DNA of 43,510 nucleotides, taken from NCBI GenBank assembly GCA_946533395.1, contig CAMNBU010000020.1, forward strand, positions 1 to 43,510, written 5' to 3'. Position numbers and translations under genes: made by a program. Numbering within the stretch: position 1 is the first letter of the stretch; every line of letters begins with the position of its first letter. The notes beneath the pieces are model-generated. The model saw nothing but the letters and a program-made list of their open reading frames with translations, had not been told where the DNA came from and made no database searches. The DNA comes from UBA4292 sp002395865. Its GTDB lineage: Bacteria > Bacillota > Clostridia > Lachnospirales > Lachnospiraceae. Positions 8,208 through 17,052 of the stretch are shown here, one piece after another.

Positions 8208-9011
8208 ATGGATAAATTTATTCCCGCAACCCACGATGTGGTTTTCAAGGCGCTTTTTGCAAGAAATACGGATATTCTGAAGGCGTTTCTGAGAGATGTG
8301 CTCGATCTGCCTCTTTCTGAAGGGGATAAGGTACTTGTGCTAAACCCGGAGATCGTGCCTCTGGTGGTCGATGGAAAGCTGTGCCGGCTGGACATACATG
8401 TCGAGACAGATAAGAGAAAGTTCAACATCGAGATGCAGGCCAGAAGGCAGGGCTTCAGCCCCGAGAGGATACTCTTTTACTGGAGCAAGATGTATGCGAG
8501 CGACGTCAGGGAGAGCGCCGTTTACGAGACTCTCGACAGGACTATTTCGGTAAATGTTCTAAACTTCAGCTTCCTTGAATGCGAAGAGTATCACACATCG
8601 TTTTCCATACGGGATGACAGGGAATACAAACAGCTGACGGATAAGCTGTCCATACATCTATTCGAGTTGCCCAAGGTGCCGAAGGAGCTGGAGGCAGATA
8701 ATGACAGACAGATGTGGATGCGGCTTATCATGGCAGACACAGAGGAGGTGCTTGCTATGATCAAGGACACGACGACAAACCCTGAGATCAAAAAAGGAGC
8801 TGATAAAATACTCGATGTCAATGCGGACATTGCCCTGCGTGAGCAGATCTGGGCCAGGGACAAGGCCTTGTATGACTACTGGAATGACATGAATGTCGCA
8901 AGACGTGAGGGCATAGATCAAGGCCGCGAAAGTTTGAGTAACGAGCTGACGGAGAAATGGAGAAAACAGGGAAAAAGTGAAGAAGAGATAGCCCAGCTTC
9001 TCGGAGAATAG
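8208..9011 (+). CDS. Rpn/PD-(D/E)XK nuclease-family putative transposase
   Basis: 267 aa member of the PD-(D/E)XK nuclease family transposase group (PF12784, RpnA-E relatives), whose studied members promote RecA-independent recombination. The N-terminus PATHDVVFKALFA is characteristic. Asp62 (CRLDIHV) and the motif NIEMQ with Glu75 and Gln77 form the catalytic core, so it looks intact; the E-x-Q form is normal for this group. The C-terminal tail (about 225-267) has the GIDQGRE and EEEIAQLLGE elements common in the family. Start preceded by AGGAGG. It stands alone under its own promoter. Such genes are often found in many copies per genome in Lachnospiraceae (recollection). Confidence 0.9.
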   Translation: MDKFIPATHDVVFKALFARNTDILKAFLRDVLDLPLSEGDKVLVLNPEIVPLVVDGKLCRLDIHVETDKRKFNIEMQARRQGFSPERILFYWSKMYASDVRESAVYETLDRTISVNVLNFSFLECEEYHTSFSIRDDREYKQLTDKLSIHLFELPKVPKELEADNDRQMWMRLIMADTEEVLAMIKDTTTNPEIKKGADKILDVNADIALREQIWARDKALYDYWNDMNVARREGIDQGRESLSNELTEKWRKQGKSEEEIAQLLGE

Positions 9012-9077
9012 TAATGGTTGAAGAGTATATATGGAACAATTGATTAAAGGACTGTCGAACCGGAAACAGGGGCGACA

Positions 9078-9275
9078 GCCTGTAATTCAAGGAAAGGTTA
9101 CTGGGGAAAAGGAGCCATGGATGCCATCAGCGAGAGACTGGATAGGAAAATGCCAGGATTGAAAGGCATTTCGGCGAGAAATCTGCGCAATATGCGCACA
9201 TTTTACGAGGATTGGGTTATGAGCGTGATGAGAAATCGAATCTGGCAGATGATTCTGCCAAAAGGGCTCCATTGA
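9078..9275 (+). pseudogene. Remnant of a DUF1016 (YhcG) PDDEXK-nuclease gene
   Basis: The frame reads WGKGAMDAISERLDRKMPGL and continues KGISARNLRNMRTFYEDW before a stop at 9273. This is the conserved N-terminal block of DUF1016/YhcG proteins (family pattern: WG, then a PGxKGFSxRNLxxMRxFY motif). No start codon with a ribosome site precedes it, and the remaining 250 or so residues of the family, including the nuclease domain, are absent. It is a truncated gene fragment, consistent with deletion or recombination beside the Rpn gene. The rest of 9012-9600 holds only the terminator and promoters listed separately. Confidence 0.75.
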
Positions 9276-9358
9276 GTGCATTACATATCTGTTGTACATA
9301 TGAAGAGGAGACAGCTGATCTTCTCAGGAAAATGTAATAACCTATAAATTATAAAGCG

Positions 9359-9406
9359 AAAAAGAATTTGTCTTGAGCATGGGACAGATTCTTTTTCTAT
9401 TTTTTG
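9359..9406 (+). terminator. Terminator downstream of the DUF1016 remnant
   Basis: A 14-bp stem (9359-9372 with 9383-9396, AAAAAGAATTTGTC against GACAGATTCTTTTT, one G-U pair), a 10-nt loop, then CTATTTTTT. It is A/T flanked and may act on both strands. Confidence 0.75.
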
Positions 9407-9407
9407 C

Positions 9408-9436
9408 TTGCTATACCTTTTGCGACAATGTATAAT
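9408..9436 (+). promoter_or_regulatory. Putative promoter of the AT-rich orphan gene
   Basis: TTGCTA (9408-9413), a 17-bp spacer, then a perfect TATAAT (9431-9436). It gives a leader of about 170 nt that contains a small hairpin with a T run (9478-9499, ATGTTC-ATGA-GAACGT-TTTTTT). A second candidate, TTGGAA (9536-9541) with TATAAA (9560-9565), lies closer to the gene. Confidence 0.5.
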
Positions 9437-9610
9437 TATTGATACATACATTTGGCTATGTTCGAATAATGAAGTGTATGTTCATGAGAACGTTTTTTTA
9501 ATATTTGAATTATCACCCAAACAAATGCCAAAATGTTGGAATTGATTATTGAATTGATATATAAATGGCAATGGCGTTTTGGCGTGAACTTCTTGTAAAG
9601 GAGAGCAATT

Positions 9611-10642
9611 ATGGAAGAAAACATGACTTTTAATGAAAACAACATAACTGAACAGAATGAACTGCAACAAGTAGACAATAACGATGTTTTACCTGAAACG
9701 GAAGAATTAACTAAAGAGCGAAAGGGAGCCCGGTTTTTATTGCAAGTGGCTAATGGGGGAAAGAATGTTGCCAATGGAGTGGCAAAGAAAACTAAGAAAA
9801 TAGCTGATAAATTAGCAGATGATGGATACCAGAGAAGATTAAAAAAATATAATCCATTGTTCCCGGAAGTATATTTTGGCGAAGGTTTTTTTCTACCGAA
9901 TATTATTATGATAGTAGACGATGCTGTTCGAAGAGACATTGATGTTTGCAAAGGGGCCATTGGATGGCGGGAAAAAAGAAATGATACAGAAATACTGTGC
10001 CTATATGATGAATTCGTTAATGACTGTGGACTGAAATTCATCCCGGCTGCAAGCTGTGATGAGATATATTATGTGGATGTTCACGACAGAAAAAGGTTTA
10101 TAAGGCATGACTGTATTTTTCAGCAATCTCATGCTGAAAAAGTGGCAGAGCTGGAACATATTGCCTATTCTCTTGGGGCAAAAAAATGTGAGATCGTATT
10201 TGAAGAGACACAGGTGCAGCACTTTAAAAGAAAAAAAGGATATGATTTTGACTATAAAAGAAAAGGCGGTAGTGATAAAAACGAGTTAATTTCCGTGGGT
10301 GAAGATGTAAATCGTGAAATGGAAATTAGAAACAGTGAAAGTAGTTATAGGAAAAGTGAGGCATATTTCGAAGGCAATAGCGAGGTAACAGAACCTCGAT
10401 TAAAGTGGTTTGCGAACGATGATAACATTCGCAATTTGATAGAGTATCGTTACAATAAAGAGAATAGAATCACTTCGAAGACGCTGGAATTGAGTGAGGC
10501 GTCATCAGCAACATTAGGAAAAAAAGCGGCGCATGATATCGATACGTTGCTTAAAAGTATGAAGGTATCTCAGGAATTCTCTTTGGAGGAAAAAGCTATC
10601 AATGAGAATCAAACAAAGATAAGGTATCATCTGGAATTCTAA
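9611..10642 (+). CDS. AT-rich orphan protein of unknown function
   Basis: Not recognised; 343 aa, start with AAAGGAG nine bases upstream. There is no signal peptide or clear membrane helix. Residues 1-35 are acidic and Asn/Gln-rich; 36-75 are Lys/Ala-rich (QVANGGKNVANGVAKKTKKI) and likely amphipathic helix. A globular part follows at 80-215 (FPEVYFGEGFFLPNIIMIVD, EKVAELEHIAYSLGAKKCEI). Residues 215-343 are charged, with many Lys-Lys and Glu pairs (HFKRKKGYDFDYKRKGG). Its base composition is clearly more AT-rich than its neighbours, with many AAA, GAA, TTA and ATT codons, so it was probably acquired by transfer. It sits beside a nuclease-family gene and a DUF1016 remnant, consistent with an insertion hotspot. 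Phage, defence or toxin roles cannot be judged from the sequence. Confidence 0.75.
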   Translation: MEENMTFNENNITEQNELQQVDNNDVLPETEELTKERKGARFLLQVANGGKNVANGVAKKTKKIADKLADDGYQRRLKKYNPLFPEVYFGEGFFLPNIIMIVDDAVRRDIDVCKGAIGWREKRNDTEILCLYDEFVNDCGLKFIPAASCDEIYYVDVHDRKRFIRHDCIFQQSHAEKVAELEHIAYSLGAKKCEIVFEETQVQHFKRKKGYDFDYKRKGGSDKNELISVGEDVNREMEIRNSESSYRKSEAYFEGNSEVTEPRLKWFANDDNIRNLIEYRYNKENRITSKTLELSEASSATLGKKAAHDIDTLLKSMKVSQEFSLEEKAINENQTKIRYHLEF

Positions 10643-10666
10643 CTATGATATCAACGAGGACCCATT

Positions 10667-11749
10667 ATGACCGACCCGGAGATAATTGCCATTGTTAAAC
10701 AGTGGACGGATTTTGAGAAGCAGGTGTGCACGGCACCGGAGGATATGTATGACAGCTACCGCGAGGCGGTATATGAGGGCGCGAAGAGGGGGATCAAGGT
10801 GGCGCTGGAGGCGCTGGCGTACGCGAGCTACGGCGGCAACAATGTGTTTGGCTGCGACTGGGAGCTGTCGGAGAAGTGCCTGCTTAAACTGATAGATGTA
10901 TGCGAAGACCCGAGCCCGCACTATTACAACACGCTGGGGTATATATACTACTATGGCAGGACGACGGGCGGAGTGCCGCAGTACGAGAGGGCCTTTCAGT
11001 ATTATGCAGTCGGGGCGGTGCACGGCGTATTCGAGAGCATGTACAAGATCTCGGATATGCTGCGCGACGGCAAGGGCGTACCGAGGAATGTGTCGGGCGC
11101 TGCGAAGATGATCATATCCATTTACAAGGAGAATAAGAGCATTTTCACGAAGGAGCAGTACGGCTGCAAGTTCGCGGATGTTGCGCTTCGGCTCGGAGGA
11201 CTATTTGAGAGGGGCGAGGGCGTGGAGCAAAGCTTCAAGGACGCATACACGCTCTATCTTCAGGCTAAGCTCGCCATCAGAAAGCGCATGGAGCATGTGG
11301 ACTGTTTCGGGGATGCGAAGGTGGAGAAAAATATCGCCGAGGCCGTGGAGCGGTGCAGGAGATATCTGGGAGAGGATTTCTTCAGAAGGACTCTTTCGGG
11401 GGAACGACCGTATATGGTTCTGGTGCTCATGGAGGATTCAGACGGACTGGATATGTCGCTCGCCGAAAAGGACGGGACGTATTATCTGCTGGCCAAGCGT
11501 GTGAAGCCGGGGGATGACGATACACCGGTGAAGCAGCTGTTCACGCTTCCTGAGATGGATATGTGCATGTTGTCGGACAAGATCATCATGCGGCTGGAGG
11601 AGCCGGAGGTGGTCCGGACGCACTATGAAAATGAAAGCGCCTACGTGAACCATATATATTTCGACAAAGAAGAGGATATGTGGGTGTTCGCATACATGGA
11701 TTACCCCGTGATTGAGGTTAAGTGCGCACAGTATTCTTTCGGAGAATAG
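10667..11749 (+). CDS. Sel1-like/TPR repeat protein
   Basis: 360 aa, start preceded by GAGGA. The N-terminal two thirds contain Sel1-like repeats, seen as YNTLGYIYYYGRTTGGVPQY, AFQYYAVGAVHGVFESMYKI with DMLRDGKGVPRN, and LRLGGLFERGEGVEQSFKDA. Such helical pairs usually bind other proteins. Residues from about 245 to 360 form a different, probably beta-rich domain (MVLVLMEDSDGLDMSLAEKD) with no family I recognise. No signal peptide. It lies 9 nt ahead of the membrane-protein gene, so the two are likely cotranscribed and may work together. Confidence 0.8.
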   Translation: MTDPEIIAIVKQWTDFEKQVCTAPEDMYDSYREAVYEGAKRGIKVALEALAYASYGGNNVFGCDWELSEKCLLKLIDVCEDPSPHYYNTLGYIYYYGRTTGGVPQYERAFQYYAVGAVHGVFESMYKISDMLRDGKGVPRNVSGAAKMIISIYKENKSIFTKEQYGCKFADVALRLGGLFERGEGVEQSFKDAYTLYLQAKLAIRKRMEHVDCFGDAKVEKNIAEAVERCRRYLGEDFFRRTLSGERPYMVLVLMEDSDGLDMSLAEKDGTYYLLAKRVKPGDDDTPVKQLFTLPEMDMCMLSDKIIMRLEEPEVVRTHYENESAYVNHIYFDKEEDMWVFAYMDYPVIEVKCAQYSFGE

Positions 11750-11758
11750 GAGGTAGAG

Positions 11759-12598
11759 ATGGAAGACAATTATTATAAGGACTATGATCAGAACGGATCA
11801 TATCAGGGGGATTCATATCGGTACGGTGAGGGATACAGTAGCTTCTCACAGACTGGCTACTCCCAGCCGCAGCCCGCGCGTTACATGGAGCCATTCCGGG
11901 AACCCGACATAAACAGGCAGTCGTTTTTCTACTGCTTTTTTATGATACTCATGATGTTTATACCCGTTCTGGGCTTTGTAATATGCTTTTTAGTATTTCT
12001 GGGGACAATTTCAAAACCTGCGAAGAGGAATCTCGCCGCGGCGTGCATGGTGTTTAATCTGATCGGAATGATACTGATCGGCGCGCTGGTGCACAGGACC
12101 ATCGTTTTCATGGGTCAGGTCGAAAAGTCCGTAAGCAATTATCTGGGCGAGTACGCGAACCTGACGGAGCTGGCGAAGGACCTCTCAGAGGGCAGGTTTG
12201 AGCAGGTGATAGAGAAGGCCGACACGAAGAAGATCATCGAGGACGCGAACGTGGAGGAGCTTATCGAAAAGATCGATCTCCCCGCGATCATCGGTGAGCT
12301 GAGCGAACAGGGTATCATCAAGGAGAGGGACGTAAAGAAGATCATCGAAAAGGTGGACACGAAGAAGCTTCTCGAGGAGATGGATGTAAATGAGCTGCTG
12401 GAGAATGCGGACCTGTCTGAGGTCGACCTGTCCAGACTGGACTTTTCGGAGGTCGATCTCTCAACGATAAATGTGGAGGAGGCAGATCTTTCGAATATCG
12501 ATTACTCTAAGGTGGACTGGGATAAGTTCACTGATGAGGAGCTGAGGGCGCTGTATGAGGCGATGCCCGCACAGAGGATAGCGGAGCTGAACAAATAG
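11759..12598 (+). CDS. Two-helix membrane protein with 20-aa and pentapeptide-like repeats
   Basis: 279 aa, function unknown; start preceded by GGAGGTAGAG. Residues 1-50 are Tyr/Gln/Ser/Gly-rich and hydrophilic. Two hydrophobic segments follow (about 56-84 and 92-118). After them comes a long charged region: a 20-residue unit occurs at 154-173 and again at 199-218, with the pattern DTKK[IL][IL]E-x2-[ND]V-x-EL[IL]E-x2-DL. Residues 217-253 are a run of A/V-D-L-S-x units (ADLSEVDLSRLDFSEVDLS) resembling pentapeptide repeats, too short for a full solenoid. The repeats probably arose by internal duplication. It is the last gene before the bidirectional terminator. Confidence 0.75.
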   Translation: MEDNYYKDYDQNGSYQGDSYRYGEGYSSFSQTGYSQPQPARYMEPFREPDINRQSFFYCFFMILMMFIPVLGFVICFLVFLGTISKPAKRNLAAACMVFNLIGMILIGALVHRTIVFMGQVEKSVSNYLGEYANLTELAKDLSEGRFEQVIEKADTKKIIEDANVEELIEKIDLPAIIGELSEQGIIKERDVKKIIEKVDTKKLLEEMDVNELLENADLSEVDLSRLDFSEVDLSTINVEEADLSNIDYSKVDWDKFTDEELRALYEAMPAQRIAELNK

Positions 12599-12601
12599 TA
12601 C

Positions 12602-12649
12602 AAAAGATCCTTCGACGCTGCGATGTGCAGTGGTCGAAGGATCTTTTTT
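12602..12649. terminator. Bidirectional terminator between convergent genes
   Basis: A perfect 15-bp stem (AAAAGATCCTTCGAC, 12602-12616, with 12633-12647) and a 16-nt loop, ending in a T run on either strand. It serves the rightward repeat-protein pair and the leftward 1424-aa gene, whose stop is at 12653. Confidence 0.92.
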
Positions 12650-12652
12650 GTT

Positions 12653-15600
12653 TTATTTCTCAATGTCCTTTAAGTTTTTATTTGCCGTCGCGAGCATCAG
12701 CTTGATACGGTTTAGCTGATTGACCTCGCTGGCGCCCGGGTCGTAGTCAACGGCAACGATGTTCGAGAGCGGGTAAGCGCGGCGCAGCTCCTTTATGACG
12801 CCCTTGCCGACGATGTGGTTTGGCAGGCAGCCGAAGGGCTGGGTGCAGACGATGTTATTTACACCGCTGTGGATGAGCTCGAGCATCTCGCCTGTCAGGA
12901 ACCATCCCTCACCGGTCTGGTTGCCGAGGGATACGTATTTCTTCGCCATATCCGCAAGGTTCGATATCTTCGAGGGCGGATCGAAGCGGTCGCTCTTTTC
13001 GAGACATTTGCTTGCGTAGCCGCGGCATTTCTCGAGTATCACGATGCCCGCGTTGCAGAGCATGGCCGTGGAGCTCTTCATGCCGAGGTTATCGCGCTTG
13101 AAGTTCGTATTGTAGAAGCAGTAGAGCAGGAAATCCATGAGGTCGGGCATCACTGCCTCCGCGCCCTCGCGCTCTAAGAGGTCAACGATAAAGTTGTTCG
13201 CGCCGGGCAGGAACTTGACGAGTATCTCGCCCACGATGCCGACGCGCGGCTTCTTCACATCGAGAAGCAGAAGCCTGTCGAAATCCTCTATGATGCCTCT
13301 TGTAATGCTGTTGAACTCCCTGAAGGAGGGCACCTTCCTGCCGAGGGACTCGATGCAGATCTTCTTCCACTTTTCGTGGAGTGCGTTTGCGCTTCCGGGC
13401 ACCGCCTCGTAGGGGCGCGTCCTGTACAGGCAGCGCATGAATATATCGCCGTATACAACTGCCATCATGGCGCGAGTGAGCATGGGCAGCGTGAACTTGA
13501 AGCCGGGGTTTGACTCGAGGCCGCTCAGGTTCAGGGAAATGACAGGTATCTGGCCCATTCCTGCCTTTAAAAGGGCGCGGCGGATGAAGCCGATATAGTT
13601 GCTCGCGCGGCAGCCGCCTCCGGTCTGGCTCATGACCACCGCGGTCTTGTTGAGATCGTATTTGCCCGAGAGAAGAGCCTGCATGATCTGCCCGACAACG
13701 ATGAGCGAAGGGTAGCACGCGTCGTTATTTACATAGCGAAGGCCCACGTCCACGGCGGAGCGTGTATCCTCCATCATGACCACATTGTAGCCGCTCGCGC
13801 GAAGCGCCGGGCCGACGAGATCGAAGTGGATGGGGGTCATCTGAGGCACAAGTATCGTGTACTTCTCCTTCTGCATCTCCTTCGTGTAGTACTTTCTGTC
13901 GTAAGCCGCCGATACGATCTGCCTCTCGCCGCAGTCGCTGTTTTGCTTGATGCGAAGAGCTGCTATGAGGGAGCGGATCCTTATGCGGGCGGCTCCGAGG
14001 TTGTTCACCTCATCGATCTTAAGTACAGTATATATCTTGCCTGAGTTAGACAATATGTCGTCCACGCAGTCGGTGGTTACGGCGTCGAGGCCGCAGCCGA
14101 AGGAGTTGAGCTGGATGAGATCGAGATAGTCGGTCGTCTTCACGAAGTTCGCCGCGCGGTAGAGTCTCGAGTGGTACATCCACTGGTCCATGACGATGAG
14201 AGGACGCTCCACCTGACCTAAGTGTGATACGGAATCCTCCGTGAGCACCGCAAATCCGTATGACGCGATCATCTCGGGTATGCCGTGATTGATCTCGGGG
14301 TCGATGTGGTAGGGCCTGCCCGCGAGCACGATGCCGTGGGTTCCCGTGGCCTTCAGATATTCGATGACCTCCTCGCCCTTCTTCTCTATGTCGCGCTTCG
14401 CCTTTAGAAGCTCCTCCCACGCTGCGTGAGCGGCGGCCTTCGTCTCCTCGGCCTTGATGCCGTACTCCACCTTGAATATATCCACCAGTCTGTCGGTGAG
14501 TACCTTCTCATCGGTAAAAGCCATGAAGGGGTTTAAGAAGCGGACATGCTCCGTCTCGAGCTCCTCCACATTGTTCTTTATATTCTCCGCATAGCTCGTG
14601 ACTATGGGGCAGTTGAAATGGTTGTTCGCGTCGGGCGTCTCGTTCCTCTCATAGGGGATGCAGGGGTAGAAGATGGTCTTCACGCCCTCCTTTATGAGCC
14701 AGCTGACATGTCCGTGGGCGAGCTTCGCGGGATAGCACTCGGACTCCGAGGGGATGGATTCGATACCCATCTCGTAGATCTTTCTCGAGCTCTTGGGCGA
14801 GAGCACGACTCTGAAGCCCAGTTCGCGGAAGAATACCGCCCAGAAGGGGTAGTTCTCGTAGAAATTCAGTACCCTCGGGATACCGATGACGCCTCTCGGA
14901 GCGGACTCGATATCGAGGGGCTCGTAGCCGAATATGCGGTTGTTCTTGTACTCGAAGAGGTTCGGGACCTTGTCCTTGGCAGCCTCTTTACCGATGCCCT
15001 TCTCGCAGCGGTTGCCCGAGATGTAACGCCTGTTGCCGTCGAAGATATTTATCGTGAGACGGCAGGCGTTCGTGCAGCCCTTGCATCTGGCCATGGTAGT
15101 CTTGTACTGAAGGCCGATGATGCTGTCGATGTCGAGCATCGTGGTCGGCTTTCCCTGGCATCTCTCTCTGGCAATGAGCGCGGCACCGAAGGCACCCATG
15201 ATGCCTGCGATGTCGGGACGGACTGCCTTCACGCCGCTGATGCGCTCGAAGGCGCGAAGTACCGCGTCGTTGTAGAAGGTACCGCCCTGAACTACGACGT
15301 GTTCGCCGAGCTGCTTCGGGTCGGTGATCTTTATTACCTTATAGAGCGCGTTCTTTATTACGGAGTACGCCAGACCCGCGGAGATGTCCGCCACGGTCGC
15401 GCCCTCCTTCTGCGCCTGCTTTACATTTGAATTCATGAAGACCGTACATCTCGTTCCGAGGTCGGTCGGGTTCTTCGCGTAAAGAGCCGCCTTAGCGAAA
15501 TCCTGTACCGAGTAGTTCAGAGACTTCGCGAAGGTCTCTATAAATGAACCGCAGCCAGAGGAGCATGCCTCATTAAGAAGCACGGAATCAACGGTGTGGT

Positions 15601-16927
15601 TCTTTATCTTTATGCACTTCATGTCCTGTCCGCCGATGTCTAAGATGCAGTCCACATCCGGCTGGAAGAATGCGGCGGCGTAGTAGTGCGCAACGGTCTC
15701 CACCTCGCCTTCATCGAGCTCGAGAGCCGACTTTAAGAGAGCCTCGCCGTAGCCTGTGGAGCAGGAGTAGGCTATCTTCACGTCCTTAGGCATGATCTGT
15801 TTGATCTCCGTAAATGCCCTTATGGCCGTGGCCAGGGGGTTGCCGTTATTGTTGCTGTAGAAGTTGTAGAGCAGGTCGCCCTTTTCTGAAACGAGTGCGA
15901 TCTTTGTAGTGGTGGAGCCTGCATCGATGCCGAGGTAGACATTGCCCTTATAGTTAGAGAGATACTCCTGGTGTACTCTTGCCTGATCGTGGCGCTCCCT
16001 GAAGCGGTTGTAGCTCTCCTCGTCCCTGAAGAGGGGCTCGAGGCGCTTGATCTCGAACTGCATCTTGATGCCGTGGGAGAGCTTCTCTATGAGGTCGTCT
16101 ATGCCTGTCGTGGCCTCTCCCTCGCTGTTCATGGCTGCGCCCAGTGCCGCGAAAAGGTGAGAGTGCTCCGGGGCGATGATAGCATTGCCCGTGAGAGCGA
16201 GAGTCCTTATGAAGGCTGCGCGAAGCTCCGAGAGGAAGTGAAGTGGGCCGCCGAGGAAGGCTACATTGCCGCGGATGGGCTTGCCGCATGCCAGACCAGA
16301 TATCGTCTGGTTCACCACCGCCTGGAAGATGGAAGCGGCGAGATCCTCGCGCTTCGCTCCGTCGTTTATGAGGGGCTGGATATCGGTCTTGGCGAACACG
16401 CCGCATCTGGCCGCTATGGGATAGATGGCCTGATAGCCCTTCGCGAGCTCGTTGAGACCCGAGGCGTCCGTCTGAAGAAGTGAGGCCATCTGGTCGATGA
16501 AGGAGCCGGTTCCGCCTGCGCAGATACCGTTCATCCTCTGATCGATGCCGCCTCCCTGCGAGAAGTAGATGATCTTCGCGTCCTCTCCTCCGAGCTCTAT
16601 AGCCACGTCGCAGTGGGGAGCGTAGTCCTTCAAAGAGGTCGCAACAGCCACCACCTCCTGAACGAAGGGTATCTCAAGGTGCTTCGAGAGCGTGAGACCG
16701 CCCGAGCCTGTGATCATGGGAGCAAGCGTTATATCAGCGCTTTTCGTCCCGTCTGCGGTAAGAGTCTCGCGACCCTTCACCAGAAGCAGTGTGAGGGTCT
16801 CCTGTATATTTGCAAAATGTCTCTCATAATCCGAAAAAACCATGCGGCCCTGTTCGTCGATGATCGCGATCTTGACGGTCGTGGAACCGATATCGACTCC
16901 GAGGCGGTAATTCTTCTTTTCTGCCAT
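12653..16927 (-). CDS. Giant 2-hydroxyacyl-CoA dehydratase activator/component fusion
   Basis: 1424 aa protein combining domains related to the HgdC activator and the HgdB-type dehydratase component (COG1924, COG3580, COG3581). Residues 8-270 form a first ASKHA ATPase domain (VDIGSTTVKIA) with Cys136 (NGICAGGTGSF) and Cys175 (ARCGVFAKTD) matching the HgdC cluster cysteines. Residues 330-590 are a second ASKHA domain (GIDAGSTTTKIA) with Cys455 (NEACSSGCGSF) and Cys494 (GTRCTVFMNS). A DUF2229-like region follows from about 650 (PRVLNFYENYPFW), then a C-terminal HgdB-like part with many cysteines. HgdC proteins use ATP to send one electron to a dehydratase; the substrate of these giant fusions is not established. 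No closely spaced ribosome site precedes the start. A promoter at 16999-17027 and a leader hairpin are listed separately. Confidence 0.9.
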   Translation of the reverse strand: MAEKKNYRLGVDIGSTTVKIAIIDEQGRMVFSDYERHFANIQETLTLLLVKGRETLTADGTKSADITLAPMITGSGGLTLSKHLEIPFVQEVVAVATSLKDYAPHCDVAIELGGEDAKIIYFSQGGGIDQRMNGICAGGTGSFIDQMASLLQTDASGLNELAKGYQAIYPIAARCGVFAKTDIQPLINDGAKREDLAASIFQAVVNQTISGLACGKPIRGNVAFLGGPLHFLSELRAAFIRTLALTGNAIIAPEHSHLFAALGAAMNSEGEATTGIDDLIEKLSHGIKMQFEIKRLEPLFRDEESYNRFRERHDQARVHQEYLSNYKGNVYLGIDAGSTTTKIALVSEKGDLLYNFYSNNNGNPLATAIRAFTEIKQIMPKDVKIAYSCSTGYGEALLKSALELDEGEVETVAHYYAAAFFQPDVDCILDIGGQDMKCIKIKNHTVDSVLLNEACSSGCGSFIETFAKSLNYSVQDFAKAALYAKNPTDLGTRCTVFMNSNVKQAQKEGATVADISAGLAYSVIKNALYKVIKITDPKQLGEHVVVQGGTFYNDAVLRAFERISGVKAVRPDIAGIMGAFGAALIARERCQGKPTTMLDIDSIIGLQYKTTMARCKGCTNACRLTINIFDGNRRYISGNRCEKGIGKEAAKDKVPNLFEYKNNRIFGYEPLDIESAPRGVIGIPRVLNFYENYPFWAVFFRELGFRVVLSPKSSRKIYEMGIESIPSESECYPAKLAHGHVSWLIKEGVKTIFYPCIPYERNETPDANNHFNCPIVTSYAENIKNNVEELETEHVRFLNPFMAFTDEKVLTDRLVDIFKVEYGIKAEETKAAAHAAWEELLKAKRDIEKKGEEVIEYLKATGTHGIVLAGRPYHIDPEINHGIPEMIASYGFAVLTEDSVSHLGQVERPLIVMDQWMYHSRLYRAANFVKTTDYLDLIQLNSFGCGLDAVTTDCVDDILSNSGKIYTVLKIDEVNNLGAARIRIRSLIAALRIKQNSDCGERQIVSAAYDRKYYTKEMQKEKYTILVPQMTPIHFDLVGPALRASGYNVVMMEDTRSAVDVGLRYVNNDACYPSLIVVGQIMQALLSGKYDLNKTAVVMSQTGGGCRASNYIGFIRRALLKAGMGQIPVISLNLSGLESNPGFKFTLPMLTRAMMAVVYGDIFMRCLYRTRPYEAVPGSANALHEKWKKICIESLGRKVPSFREFNSITRGIIEDFDRLLLLDVKKPRVGIVGEILVKFLPGANNFIVDLLEREGAEAVMPDLMDFLLYCFYNTNFKRDNLGMKSSTAMLCNAGIVILEKCRGYASKCLEKSDRFDPPSKISNLADMAKKYVSLGNQTGEGWFLTGEMLELIHSGVNNIVCTQPFGCLPNHIVGKGVIKELRRAYPLSNIVAVDYDPGASEVNQLNRIKLMLATANKNLKDIEK

Positions 16928-16950
16928 GTTTTGTACTTAATGCCTTTCCG

Positions 16951-16985
16951 AAAAAAAACTGAAATCGCCGATATGCGCTTCGGCG
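16951..16985 (-). other. Leader hairpin followed by T run upstream of the 1424-aa gene
   Basis: On the minus strand the leader carries CGCCGA (16980-16985), an 8-nt loop and TCGGCG (16966-16971), then ATTTCAG and eight T (16951-16958). An alternative hairpin is TGCGC-CGAA-GCGCA. The 7-nt gap before the T run is long for a normal terminator, so attenuation is only a possibility. Confidence 0.3.
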
Positions 16986-16998
16986 CACAATCCATAAT

Positions 16999-17027
16999 AG
17001 TATACTCTCTTTTTTTTGAAAAATCAA
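16999..17027 (-). promoter_or_regulatory. Promoter of the 1424-aa activator gene
   Basis: Minus strand: TTGATT (17022-17027), a 17-bp spacer, TATACT (16999-17004). The leader to the ATG is about 65 nt. Confidence 0.65.
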
Positions 17028-17052
17028 CTTATGTTTTCAGATGACTTTTTAC

